A stretch of 64,000 nucleotides of DNA from assembly GCF_001610835.1 (NCBI RefSeq), contig NZ_CP011270.1, forward strand, positions 7,768,001 to 7,832,000, written 5' to 3'. The notes beneath the pieces were generated by a model, which searched no databases, was not told where the DNA came from, and saw nothing but the letters and a program-made list of their open reading frames with translations. The DNA is from Planctomyces sp. SH-PL14. GTDB taxonomy: Bacteria > Planctomycetota > Planctomycetia > Planctomycetales > Planctomycetaceae. The position numbers and the translations under genes are program-made. This document shows, piece by piece, positions 1 through 7,786 of the stretch (the stretch's first letter is position 1; each line of letters starts with the position of its first letter).

Positions 1-2
1 AC

Positions 3-1841
3 CGCCTCCTCTACCGCTGGATCGAACAGGGGATGCCAGCCGGAGCGAAGGACGCTCCGACCGTCGCCTCGATCAAGTGTCTTCCGGAAGGCCGGGTCAT
101 GGACCGGGCCGGCGAGCAGCAGATCGCCTGCTACGCGACCTATACGGACGGGACGGTGGAAGACGTCACCCGCATGACCCTCTACGAGCCGAACGACACG
201 CAGCTCGCCGAGAGCGGCAAGACCGGCCTCGTCCGGACGCTCGATCTCGCGGGCGAAGTGGCGATCATGGCCCGCTACCAGGGGCAGGTCTCGACCTACC
301 GGGCGACGATTCCGCTGGGGGCTCCGATCGCCGGGATGCCGCCGGTCCGGAACTTCATCGACGAGGCGGTCTTCGGAAAGCTCCAGCTGCTGGGAATTCC
401 CGCGTCGCCGATCGCCGATGACACGACGTTTCTGCGGCGGGTCTACATCGACATCACCGGGACGATCCCGACCGAGGCGGAAGTCCGCGCGTTCCAGGCC
501 GATTCCGATCCGGCCAAGCGGGACCGCGTCATCGACCGGCTGCTCGACAGCCCGGCTTACGCCGACTACTTCGCGAACAAGTGGAACATGGTTCTCCGCA
601 ACAAGCGGAAGCAGCCGGACGATCAGGCGGGGACGTACGGCTTCCGCCAGTGGATCTGGGACAGCCTGTACGAGAACAAGCCGTACGACCAGTTCGTGGG
701 CGAGATCCTGACCGCCTCGGGGGACTCGCAGGTCAATCCGCCGGTCGTCTGGTACCGGGAAGTGACGCAGAGCAACGAGCAGGTCGAGGACGTGGCGCAG
801 CTCTTCCTCGGCGTGAGGATCCAGTGCGCCCGCTGCCACCATCATCCGTTCGAGAAGTGGAGCCAGAACGACTACTACCATCTCGCCGCGTTCTTCAGCC
901 GGATCGGTCGCAAGGAGCCGGCCGACCCGACGATGAAGCAGGCGCGGGAAAAGCGGATCTTCCATAACGAAGGTCAGCCGACGGCCCAGAACCCGCGGAC
1001 GGGACAGAACCTGGCTCCGGCCGGTCTGGCCGCGACCGCCCTCGAGGTGCCGGCGGACCAGGATCCGCGGGTCAAGCTGGTGGAGTGGATGACGGCCAAG
1101 GACAACGCCTTCTTTGCCCGTTCGCTGGCGAACCGCTACTGGAAGCACTTCTTTGACCGGGGGATTGTCGAGCCGGAGGACGACATGCGGGAGACGAACC
1201 CGCCGACGAATCCGCAGCTCCTCGATCAGCTGGCGAAGCACTTTGTTGAGTCGGGGTTCGATCTCAAGAGTCTCGTCCGGACGATCTGCCAGTCGTCGAC
1301 CTATCAGTTGAGTGCCCTGCCGAACGAGTACAACCAGAAGGACAAGCAGAACTTCTCGCGGTACTACCCGAAGCGGTTGTCCGCGGAGGTCCTGTACGAC
1401 GCCTTCCATCAGGTGACGGCGACGTCGGAGCGGTTCAACGGGCTGCCTGAGGGGACCCGGGCGACGCAGCTGCCGGATGCTTCGATTGCTCCATACTTCC
1501 TGAAGGTGTTTGGTCAGCCGCAGGGGGACACGGCGTGTGAATGCGAGCGGTCGCAGGAGGCGAACCTGGCTCAGAGCCTGCATCTGCTGAACAGTGCGGA
1601 GGTGCAGAACAAGGTTTCGGCGGGGAATGGCCGGGCGGCAACGCTGGCTGCGGACAAGAACCGGACGGATGACGAGAAGCTTCGTGAGCTGTACCGGTGG
1701 GTTTATTCGCGCGAGCCGGATTCGGACGAGCTGCAGATTGCCCAGGCGCATATTGCCAAGCATAAGGACAATCCGAAGGTGGCTTACGAGGACATCGTGT
1801 GGGCGTTGATCAACACGAAGGAATTCCTCTTCAACCACTGA
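3..1841 (+). CDS. DUF1549/DUF1553 secreted protein, 5' end outside window
   Basis: The frame is open from the first bases of the window, so the gene starts upstream; about 612 residues are visible. It begins inside a bacterial Ig-like (Big_2) segment (CYATYTDGTVEDVTRMTLYE), followed by a DUF1549 region containing the motif CARCHHHPFEKW near visible residue 276. A DUF1553 region follows, with ANRYWKHFFDRGIVEP and ETNPPTNPQLLDQLAKHF. The order Big_2, PSCyt2 (DUF1549), PSD1 (DUF1553) is typical of Planctomycetota. The role of these abundant exported proteins is unknown; the CxxCHHH motif suggests haem or metal binding. Codon use drifts toward more G/T-ending codons in the last third. A copy of the dispersed repeat begins 9 bp after the stop codon. 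Confidence 0.93.
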   Translation, partial: RLLYRWIEQGMPAGAKDAPTVASIKCLPEGRVMDRAGEQQIACYATYTDGTVEDVTRMTLYEPNDTQLAESGKTGLVRTLDLAGEVAIMARYQGQVSTYRATIPLGAPIAGMPPVRNFIDEAVFGKLQLLGIPASPIADDTTFLRRVYIDITGTIPTEAEVRAFQADSDPAKRDRVIDRLLDSPAYADYFANKWNMVLRNKRKQPDDQAGTYGFRQWIWDSLYENKPYDQFVGEILTASGDSQVNPPVVWYREVTQSNEQVEDVAQLFLGVRIQCARCHHHPFEKWSQNDYYHLAAFFSRIGRKEPADPTMKQAREKRIFHNEGQPTAQNPRTGQNLAPAGLAATALEVPADQDPRVKLVEWMTAKDNAFFARSLANRYWKHFFDRGIVEPEDDMRETNPPTNPQLLDQLAKHFVESGFDLKSLVRTICQSSTYQLSALPNEYNQKDKQNFSRYYPKRLSAEVLYDAFHQVTATSERFNGLPEGTRATQLPDASIAPYFLKVFGQPQGDTACECERSQEANLAQSLHLLNSAEVQNKVSAGNGRAATLAADKNRTDDEKLRELYRWVYSREPDSDELQIAQAHIAKHKDNPKVAYEDIVWALINTKEFLFNH

Positions 1842-1850
1842 TGTGCACCG

Positions 1851-2173
1851 CGTCCTTGCCGGTGCGGCTTTGCTCGCTCAAACCCAACGTGCCCGGCCAC
1901 TGGGGTCAAGGGGGTCTCACCCCCTTGCCGCCGGAGGCGCTTCCATGAGGAACCGTGGTAAGGAACGGACGTCCGTTTTGTGGAACCGGCGTCGAGGACT
2001 TACCACTTGCTTTGAAATCCCCGCGGGTTGGTAAGGGGGCATGCCGCACGGTGTCCGCGCTTGGACACCCGCTCCTTCAGTAAGGTCGAGACGAGACGGC
2101 CTCCGGCGGGCAAAGGGCCGAAAAAACAACACAGGCCCCTCTGCACTCCCCACCAGGGTGCCCCTGGACCCGG
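1851..2173 (+). repeat. dispersed intergenic repeat, copy A
   Basis: A non-coding stretch of about 323 bp that recurs at 5821, 37427, 43340 and 49523. Near the ends it carries inverted cores: TTGCCGCCGGAGGC (1925-1938) and GCCTCCGGCGGGCAA (2099-2113), which match as an inverted pair with one extra C. Outside the cores lie small GC-rich hairpins, for example the CAAGGGGG/CCCCCTTG arms near 1908-1928. This copy fills the gap between a plus-strand gene and a minus-strand gene. No convincing protein is encoded; the short frames inside have no match in coding potential between copies. MITE-like or REP-like behaviour is inferred only. Confidence 0.85.
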
Positions 2174-2200
2174 TGATGGGCGTGATGTCGAGGTGGGCTG

Positions 2201-2857
2201 CTATCGGTAGACGCTGTCGACCGGCGACAGAATCCAGTTCATGAGCTCCCGCGCCGCCGTCTGCCGGGTCGCACACGAGACCGACTCCACCACCAGCCCC
2301 GCCTGCCGCTGCACCACTCGTTCGCCCGGTTCGCCCGCCGCCATCTCCACCACCAGCAACCGCCGCTCCATCTCCCGCTCATCCTCACACACCGGCAAAT
2401 CCATCTCCGGCAGCGGATCAATCGCCACCGCTCCACAGAACCGCTCGGCATCGAGACACGCCAGCGAAACCGCAACCTGAGCCGCCATCCCGCGACCCGC
2501 CAGAACAACCCGATCCGGATGAATGCTCAGCTCCGCACTCAACTCCGCAATCGCCGTCCCCACATCGTCGAGCGTTGACCACAGCGCGAGCTCATCGGTC
2601 CGCCACGCCGCATTCCCCTCCCCGCCCCGGCCCGACGGAGCCCTGAGAGCCAGAACGATGCAATTCCGCGATGAGGCCGCCGGGAACCACTGCCCTGCCT
2701 CAGGACGCTCCGCCGCAGGATCTTCCAGCCAGCAGACGAGCGGATACCGGTAGCGGGGCTCATAGCCCTCCGGGACAAAAACCGCCGTCCCCTCCCCGTG
2801 AATCCACGCGGCGGGAGATGTAGTCCGGACCTGCGGCTGCGGAAGCGAACGAGGCAT
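2201..2857 (-). CDS. alpha/beta-hydrolase-fold protein with degenerate nucleophile elbow
   Basis: 218 residues from an ATG at 2857 preceded by GGGAGG about 8 nt upstream, which decides this start over a longer reading. The middle (PLVCWLEDPAAERPE, then a strand-turn-helix VVLAGRGMAAQVAVSLA) follows the esterase/phospholipase pattern of the alpha/beta-hydrolase fold. The expected GxSxG elbow reads G-R-G-M-A, so the serine nucleophile is missing. No signal peptide is obvious. It may be a catalytically dead or altered hydrolase. It ends against repeat copy A and lies 84 bp downstream of the amidase gene on the same strand. Confidence 0.7.
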   Translation of the reverse strand: MPRSLPQPQVRTTSPAAWIHGEGTAVFVPEGYEPRYRYPLVCWLEDPAAERPEAGQWFPAASSRNCIVLALRAPSGRGGEGNAAWRTDELALWSTLDDVGTAIAELSAELSIHPDRVVLAGRGMAAQVAVSLACLDAERFCGAVAIDPLPEMDLPVCEDEREMERRLLVVEMAAGEPGERVVQRQAGLVVESVSCATRQTAARELMNWILSPVDSVYR

Positions 2858-2941
2858 AGCGGTATCCTCCCTGAGTGGTTCGAACCGGGAGGCGAGCGAA
2901 CGCACTCCCTCGTTTCGAACGGACCATTCCCTTGGACTTCG

Positions 2942-3571
2942 TTACCGGCTCACCCGGACCGTCGGTGCGGCCGAGACTGCCGGGACCCGCGCCAGTTCCT
3001 GGGCGGGAAAATGCTTTCCGGGACAGGCGGTCGCTTTCACGTCGCCATGCTTCAGGACACGGTCAGTGGGGATCCGGAACTCCCCCTTCAGGTAACCGAC
3101 CAGCCGCCTCGCGGCAGCCAACTGCTTCTCGGTGGGCGGGGCCTGCTCGAAATTCCCGATCAGGCAGATCCCGATTCCCTGCTCGTTGAATGTCGCCTCT
3201 CCCGCGTGGGCTCCGGCGGACTGGTCTTTCCAGCGGAAGGTCGGCTCGATCTGGCCGTCCGCCATTCCGTGGCCGTTGCCGATCACGAAGTGATAACCGA
3301 TCCCCCTCCACGGGTTTCCGCTGGCGTCCCGCCGGGCCCGGTGCTCCGCGTCGATCGATGCGACCGAACCGGACTCCGTGGCCGAGTGGTGGAGCAGCAC
3401 GTACTTCCAGGGGCCGGCCGCCGTTTCCGGCTGCCATTGCTGGGGAGCCGCCGCGGGGACCGAAATGGTTCGCGAGACCGGCGCGGCGGGAGGCTGGGCC
3501 TGTGTGCCGCAACCAACGATCAGGACGAACAGTCCCAGGGCCAGCCGGACTCGCAACTGATAGTGTGCCAT
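2942..3571 (-). CDS. N-acetylmuramoyl-L-alanine amidase, lipoprotein (amidase_2/PGRP-like)
   Basis: 209 residues from ATG 3571. I chose this start because it begins a clean lipoprotein signal (positively charged start, hydrophobic core LGLFVLIV, lipobox VGC). An in-frame ATG at 3598 would add nine residues. The mature part has the zinc-amidase signatures of the T7 lysozyme/PGRP family: LLHHSAT (first His), GIGYHFVIGNG, AGAHAGEATFNEQGIGIC, and KHGDVKATACPGKHF, which supplies the second His and the Cys ligand. It should cleave the amide bond between MurNAc and the stem peptide at the outside face of a membrane. The same-strand gene upstream encodes a membrane protein, 163 bp away. Confidence 0.88.
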   Translation of the reverse strand: MAHYQLRVRLALGLFVLIVGCGTQAQPPAAPVSRTISVPAAAPQQWQPETAAGPWKYVLLHHSATESGSVASIDAEHRARRDASGNPWRGIGYHFVIGNGHGMADGQIEPTFRWKDQSAGAHAGEATFNEQGIGICLIGNFEQAPPTEKQLAAARRLVGYLKGEFRIPTDRVLKHGDVKATACPGKHFPAQELARVPAVSAAPTVRVSR

Positions 3572-3734
3572 GGACCGATTCCAAGGCCGCGGGAGCATGC
3601 GGCTCAACCGGAATCTAAGTCCCCCGGCGCAGGGGGTCAATTTCCGTTCGACTTTTCTGAAGAGGTCGCGGGCTCCGGCGGAAAGACCGGTAGCGATTAG
3701 TCCGGTCGCAGCGGTCAGGGAATCTGGGCAAGCA

Positions 3735-5738
3735 TCAGGGTGTCGCTGGACCCGGTTTTGGCGTGTCGGCCGCGGCCGATTTCGCGGGGAGCCGCTTGCC
3801 AACCCCCTTCAGACTCCATCGTTCACGGGCCACGGGGACCGTGGAGCCGAACTCCGCGATGCGGGCGTCCGTCTGCACGATGCCGAATGGCAACGTTTCG
3901 TTCGTCCAGACGTCGCGGATGTACGAGCGGGATCCCCCCGGCGCCGCGGCGTCCGGGACGGCGCAGCTCGAGTAGATCAGGAGCGTCGGGAGGGCATCCT
4001 GTTCCAGGGGCGTCTTGACGTACCGGACCGAGGAGACGGCGTAGCTCTTCCCCTGCGGAAGTCCCTGGAAGAAGACTCGGTCTTCTTCGGTCACGTCCCC
4101 CGCCAGGACGCTCTCCGCCGCGAGCCCGGACATCAGGGCCTTCGGGTCGACGTACAGAATCTGCGAGACCGGCTCGTCCGCTCCCCGGGCGCGGATCACC
4201 TTGATCCCCCGCAGACGGCGTCCCATCGTTTCGAAGGGGCCGGCGTCTTCCAGGCGGAGCACCTGCCGGACGCCGTCCGCCGAGAGGGACTCGAGTTCGG
4301 TCCAGTAGTCGGGATCGGGGCCGGCGGTTTCCGGGAGCGTGTAGATCCAGCTCGAAATCGGCCGCGGCAGCGGCGGGCGAAGATCGCTGTAGTCGATCCA
4401 CTTCCAGCGCTCCATGAGCGAGTAGATCCAGGGGCTCGTCCAAGGACCGTCGGCCGGATACCAGGCGGAAAAGGCGGACAGACCGAAGGCCAAGAGCACC
4501 GGCCCGCGCGACCAGCGGGCCTGGCAGAAGAGATCGAGCGCCGGCAGGAGCGCCAGCCCCCAGAAGGGAGTGACCCACAGCATCCACCGCAGCGCCTGGC
4601 TCTTGCCGCCGAAGTTGTAGTGCTCCGGCTGGAGCATGTAGAACGCGAAGACGATCACGGAAACGGCCCCGCCGAGACGCATCAGGCCCCGCAGCGGATG
4701 ATTCCGCAGTCCCCCGGGGAACCACGCCAGGAGGCTGAAGAGGAAGATGGGCGTCAGCGAGAACCAGCCGTGGTGGCCGATCGTGCAGTGGAGCAGGTAG
4801 GTCTTCCAGGAGTCGCGGTTCGTGTCGAGACCCTTGGGATTGGTCCAGTAGCTCGGGACTCCCTCGTGGGTGAAGACGTAGAGCTCCTTGCCGTACGACG
4901 CATAGAACGGCTTCCAGGAGCCGGTCGCCTGATAGGTCGTCCAGAAGTAGAGGGCCAGTGGCAGCAGCGCGCCGACGATTCCCCAGGTGAGCGTCTTCCG
5001 CGGCGAGAGCCTCATGAGCCATAGGAAGAGGAGGCCGGCAAAGGCGGCCGCGGGGAGTTCGTTGCAGACGGTCCAGGCGGCGAAGAGGCCGGCCAGGAAG
5101 AACCGCCAGCCATCGCGGCGGCCGTCCAGGAGGATCGGGATCGCGGCGGCGAGGGTGAAGACGACGGCCGCCGCGGCCGGGGTGTGGTTGTTGAAGGTGG
5201 TCAGGAACGGCGTCAGGAGCGAGCCGAGGGTACAGGTCAGGACGGTGACGACCGCGGCCAGCGGTGTCTGGGCGAAGCGGAGGGCCCAGCGGACGACGAT
5301 GACCCAGGAGAGGGCGGCTGGCAGGACGTTAATGAGGAAGAGAAGGGTTCGCGTGACCCATTCGAGGCGGGTGTCGAAGGTCCAGCCGGTGAGGCGGTAG
5401 AGGCCGAGATAGAGCTGGGCGGTGATCCAGGAAAGGATGGGGGGCTTTGTGGAGTAGAAGTGGCCGTCTTTTTTGACGATGTCGATCGTGTCCCAGCCGG
5501 GGCGCTGGCGGATGTCGTCGATCTGGTAGGTCCCCTGGTGTGCGAGGGAGTAGACGGTGCACCAGCGGGAGCGGTCGTTTGCGCTGCTGAGCGGCATGGC
5601 GGTCAGCAGGCGGGCGGAGACGAGGGCCAGCGCGAGGACGACGAGGCTGCGGAGGACGATGGGCGGGACGGACGGGGCCGTGGGTGGAGGAGTGGGGGCC
5701 GGGGTGGTTGAAGAAGTTGTTTTGGGGGGGGCGGGCAC
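3735..5738 (-). CDS. large polytopic membrane protein, glycosyltransferase-C-like
   Basis: 667 residues from a GTG at 5738 with GAGGTGACA just upstream. A Pro/Thr-rich cytoplasmic start is followed by about ten hydrophobic segments up to roughly residue 440 (e.g. RSLVVLALALVSARLL; GIVGALLPLALYFWTTY; SVIVFAFYM) and a soluble C-terminal region of about 190 residues. The architecture and an early acidic, aromatic loop resemble GT-C fold sugar transferases acting on lipid-linked donors, but I see no diagnostic motif, so the substrate is unknown. Codon use is normal for the region. Repeat copy B lies upstream of its start. Confidence 0.75.
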   Translation of the reverse strand: MPAPPKTTSSTTPAPTPPPTAPSVPPIVLRSLVVLALALVSARLLTAMPLSSANDRSRWCTVYSLAHQGTYQIDDIRQRPGWDTIDIVKKDGHFYSTKPPILSWITAQLYLGLYRLTGWTFDTRLEWVTRTLLFLINVLPAALSWVIVVRWALRFAQTPLAAVVTVLTCTLGSLLTPFLTTFNNHTPAAAAVVFTLAAAIPILLDGRRDGWRFFLAGLFAAWTVCNELPAAAFAGLLFLWLMRLSPRKTLTWGIVGALLPLALYFWTTYQATGSWKPFYASYGKELYVFTHEGVPSYWTNPKGLDTNRDSWKTYLLHCTIGHHGWFSLTPIFLFSLLAWFPGGLRNHPLRGLMRLGGAVSVIVFAFYMLQPEHYNFGGKSQALRWMLWVTPFWGLALLPALDLFCQARWSRGPVLLAFGLSAFSAWYPADGPWTSPWIYSLMERWKWIDYSDLRPPLPRPISSWIYTLPETAGPDPDYWTELESLSADGVRQVLRLEDAGPFETMGRRLRGIKVIRARGADEPVSQILYVDPKALMSGLAAESVLAGDVTEEDRVFFQGLPQGKSYAVSSVRYVKTPLEQDALPTLLIYSSCAVPDAAAPGGSRSYIRDVWTNETLPFGIVQTDARIAEFGSTVPVARERWSLKGVGKRLPAKSAAADTPKPGPATP

Positions 5739-5820
5739 TCTGTCACCTCGTGGTCAGGTGGGAGTGTTGCGGTTGGGCAAGGGGCGGGCAAGACGCCTCG
5801 CAAAAACCGCCGCAAAAACC

Positions 5821-6128
5821 GGGGTCCAGGGGGTCACCCCTGGTGGGGAGTGCAGAGGGGCAGCGCCCCTTTGCCCGCCGGAGGCCTAGCCGTCGAGCGA
5901 TGTCTGAAGGAGCGCGTGTCCAAGCGCGGACACCGTGCCGTATGCCCCCTCACCAGCCCGCGGGAATGCAAAGCGAGCGTTGAATCCTCAACGTCGCTTC
6001 CCCAAAGGGGGCGTCCGTTGTGTCCCACGTTTCCTCATCGAAGTGCCTCCGGCGGCAAGGGGGCGTGGCCCCCTTGACCCCAGTGGCCGTCGCACGTTGG
6101 GATTGAGCTACCAACGTCGTGCCGGCGC
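5821..6128 (-). repeat. dispersed intergenic repeat, copy B
   Basis: About 308 bp, inverted relative to copy A. The same blocks appear in reverse order: GGGGTCCAGGGGGTCACC at the left, then the GCCGGAGGC core, a central block with CACCAGCCCGCGGGAATG, and GCGGCAAGGGGGCGTGGCC at the right. The right end lies 14 bp beyond the stop codon of the minus-strand DUF1501 gene, so relative to the gene it follows it has the same orientation as copies A, C and E. Confidence 0.85.
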
Positions 6129-6142
6129 GGGCGCGACCGCGA

Positions 6143-7459
6143 TCAGATCCACTCGCGGATCGGTTCCCCTTCAATCAGACGGATTGGACGGCCGTCCGGC
6201 GCCTTCGCATGCAGATCGAGCGGCAGACCCAGCTTGTGATAGATCGTCGCCGCAATCGCCGACGTCGTGTACTCATCACGGACCGGCTTCCCACCCTCTT
6301 CGTCCGTCGCCCCGATCACCGAGCCGCCCGGAACGCCCGCCCCCGCCATGATCGCAAAGCCCGCGCTCGCCCAGTGGTCTCGCCCGCTCGCCGAGTTGAT
6401 CGCCGGAGTCCGCCCAAAATCGGTCAGCCAGACGACCAGCGTCGAGTCCAGCATCCCCCGCTCTTCCAGGTCCTCCAGGAGAGCCGGCAGCGCCTGGTCG
6501 ACCGGCGGGACGCGGTTGTTCTTCAGGCTGTTGAAGTTGTTGCCGTGCGTATCCCACCCGCCGTCGGTGAGGGTCACAAACCGCACCCCCGACTCGATCA
6601 GCCGCCGGGCCAGCAGAGCGCTCTGGCCGAACTTCGTCCGGCCGTACCGGTCGCGGAGCTCGGCCTTCTCTTCGTCGATCTGGAAGGCCCGCTTCGTCTC
6701 CGGGGCCGTGATCATGTTGAGGGCTGCCTTGTAGTGCTCATCGAGCGCATCGAAGGCTTCCGGCTGCAGCTCCGCGCGGCGCTGCAGGTCGTCGACGGCG
6801 GTCAGCATCTTGCGGCGACGGTCGATCCGCTCGGACTTCATGCCGTTCGGCGGAGTGATGTCGCGGACGGCGAACTGGGCCGCGTTCGGATCGGCCAGCA
6901 TCTCGAACGAATTGTGCTGCAGCCCCAGGATCCCCGCCCCGCCGCCGCCGAACCGCCGGTCGATGGAGCTTCCCAGCTGGACATACGGAGGAAGGGCCGA
7001 ACGAAACCCCTTCTGCCAGCTGATGACGGAGCCGTACGTGGGATAGTGGACCGAAGGATTGAACCGGCGGCCGGAGAGGGCCCACTGGTCGGCGTGGCCG
7101 TGGCTGCCGTTCTCCGGGTTCCAGCTCCGGAGCAGGCCGAAGCGGTGAAGCTCGCGGGCCATGTTCGGGACGATCTCGGCGAACTGCACTCCTGGCACCG
7201 CGGTGCTGATCGTGCCGAACTCCCCTTTCACGCTGACCGGGGCGTTGGGCTTGGGATCGAATGTGTCGTGGTGGCTGGTTCCTCCCTGCGTCCAGATCAG
7301 GATGCAGTTCGCCCCTTCGGCGGCCGCGGGGGAGTTGGCGAGCGCCTGCCGCCACATCGGAAGCGTGATCCCCAGAGCCGACAGTGCACCGACTTTGAGC
7401 AGTCCCCGACGGGTGACGCGTTCGCAGTCACGGAGGGAGCCCGGGCAGAGGTCCAGCAT
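6143..7459 (-). CDS. DUF1501 domain-containing Tat-exported protein
   Basis: 438 residues from ATG 7459 with AGGAT about 8 nt upstream; a longer frame exists but lacks signal features. The N-terminus has a Tat signal (TRRGLLKVGALSALGITLP). The body has DUF1501 family motifs such as CILIWTQGGTSHHDTFDPKP, LLRSWNPENGSHGHADQW, GGWDTHGNNFN and VVWLTDFGRTPAINSASGRD, related to the sulfatase/alkaline phosphatase superfamily. Members are usually encoded next to DUF1549/DUF1553 proteins, as here where the partner is divergent. Biochemical role unknown; location is probably periplasmic. Confidence 0.92.
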   Translation of the reverse strand: MLDLCPGSLRDCERVTRRGLLKVGALSALGITLPMWRQALANSPAAAEGANCILIWTQGGTSHHDTFDPKPNAPVSVKGEFGTISTAVPGVQFAEIVPNMARELHRFGLLRSWNPENGSHGHADQWALSGRRFNPSVHYPTYGSVISWQKGFRSALPPYVQLGSSIDRRFGGGGAGILGLQHNSFEMLADPNAAQFAVRDITPPNGMKSERIDRRRKMLTAVDDLQRRAELQPEAFDALDEHYKAALNMITAPETKRAFQIDEEKAELRDRYGRTKFGQSALLARRLIESGVRFVTLTDGGWDTHGNNFNSLKNNRVPPVDQALPALLEDLEERGMLDSTLVVWLTDFGRTPAINSASGRDHWASAGFAIMAGAGVPGGSVIGATDEEGGKPVRDEYTTSAIAATIYHKLGLPLDLHAKAPDGRPIRLIEGEPIREWI

Positions 7460-7612
7460 GGCAGGATCCTTCAGGGTGGGAACCGGAGACCCGAAGTGGA
7501 GAGGTCGGGAGACCGGCGAAGGGTGACCAACAGGTGGGACGGAGCGCAGGAGCCCCGCAGTGTCGGCCATCGTAGTGGTTCGACCGCAGCCAAATCAACG
7601 GATCAGTGGATT

Positions 7613-7641
7613 TTGACCTATTCGGAACTTGAGGATGGAAT
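7613..7641 (+). promoter_or_regulatory. candidate sigma-70-type promoter for the DUF1549/DUF1553 gene
   Basis: TTGACC (7613-7618), 17-nt spacer, TGGAAT (7636-7641) inside the 327-bp divergent gap between the DUF1501 gene (start 7459) and the DUF1549/DUF1553 gene (start 7787). This part of the gap is clearly more AT-rich than its surroundings. The -35 is close to consensus and the -10 matches four of six positions. I see nothing else recognisable in the gap. Confidence 0.35.
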
Positions 7642-7786
7642 AGAACTTGGACGATCGCAATAATCGTTGCCGATGCTCGGACCGTCGATTCCGGGGACCT
7701 TCCCGACCGACTGTCAGAACATCCCCGCCTCGCGCCGTCCCGCCTGCCTCGCCTCCGTCCCCTGCCCTCCTTCGCGGAGCTCTGCC

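Noticed and set aside
1925-2113. Short protein frames inside the dispersed repeats, similar between copies
   Set aside because: Starts, lengths and frames differ between copies; the similarity follows from nucleotide repeat identity.
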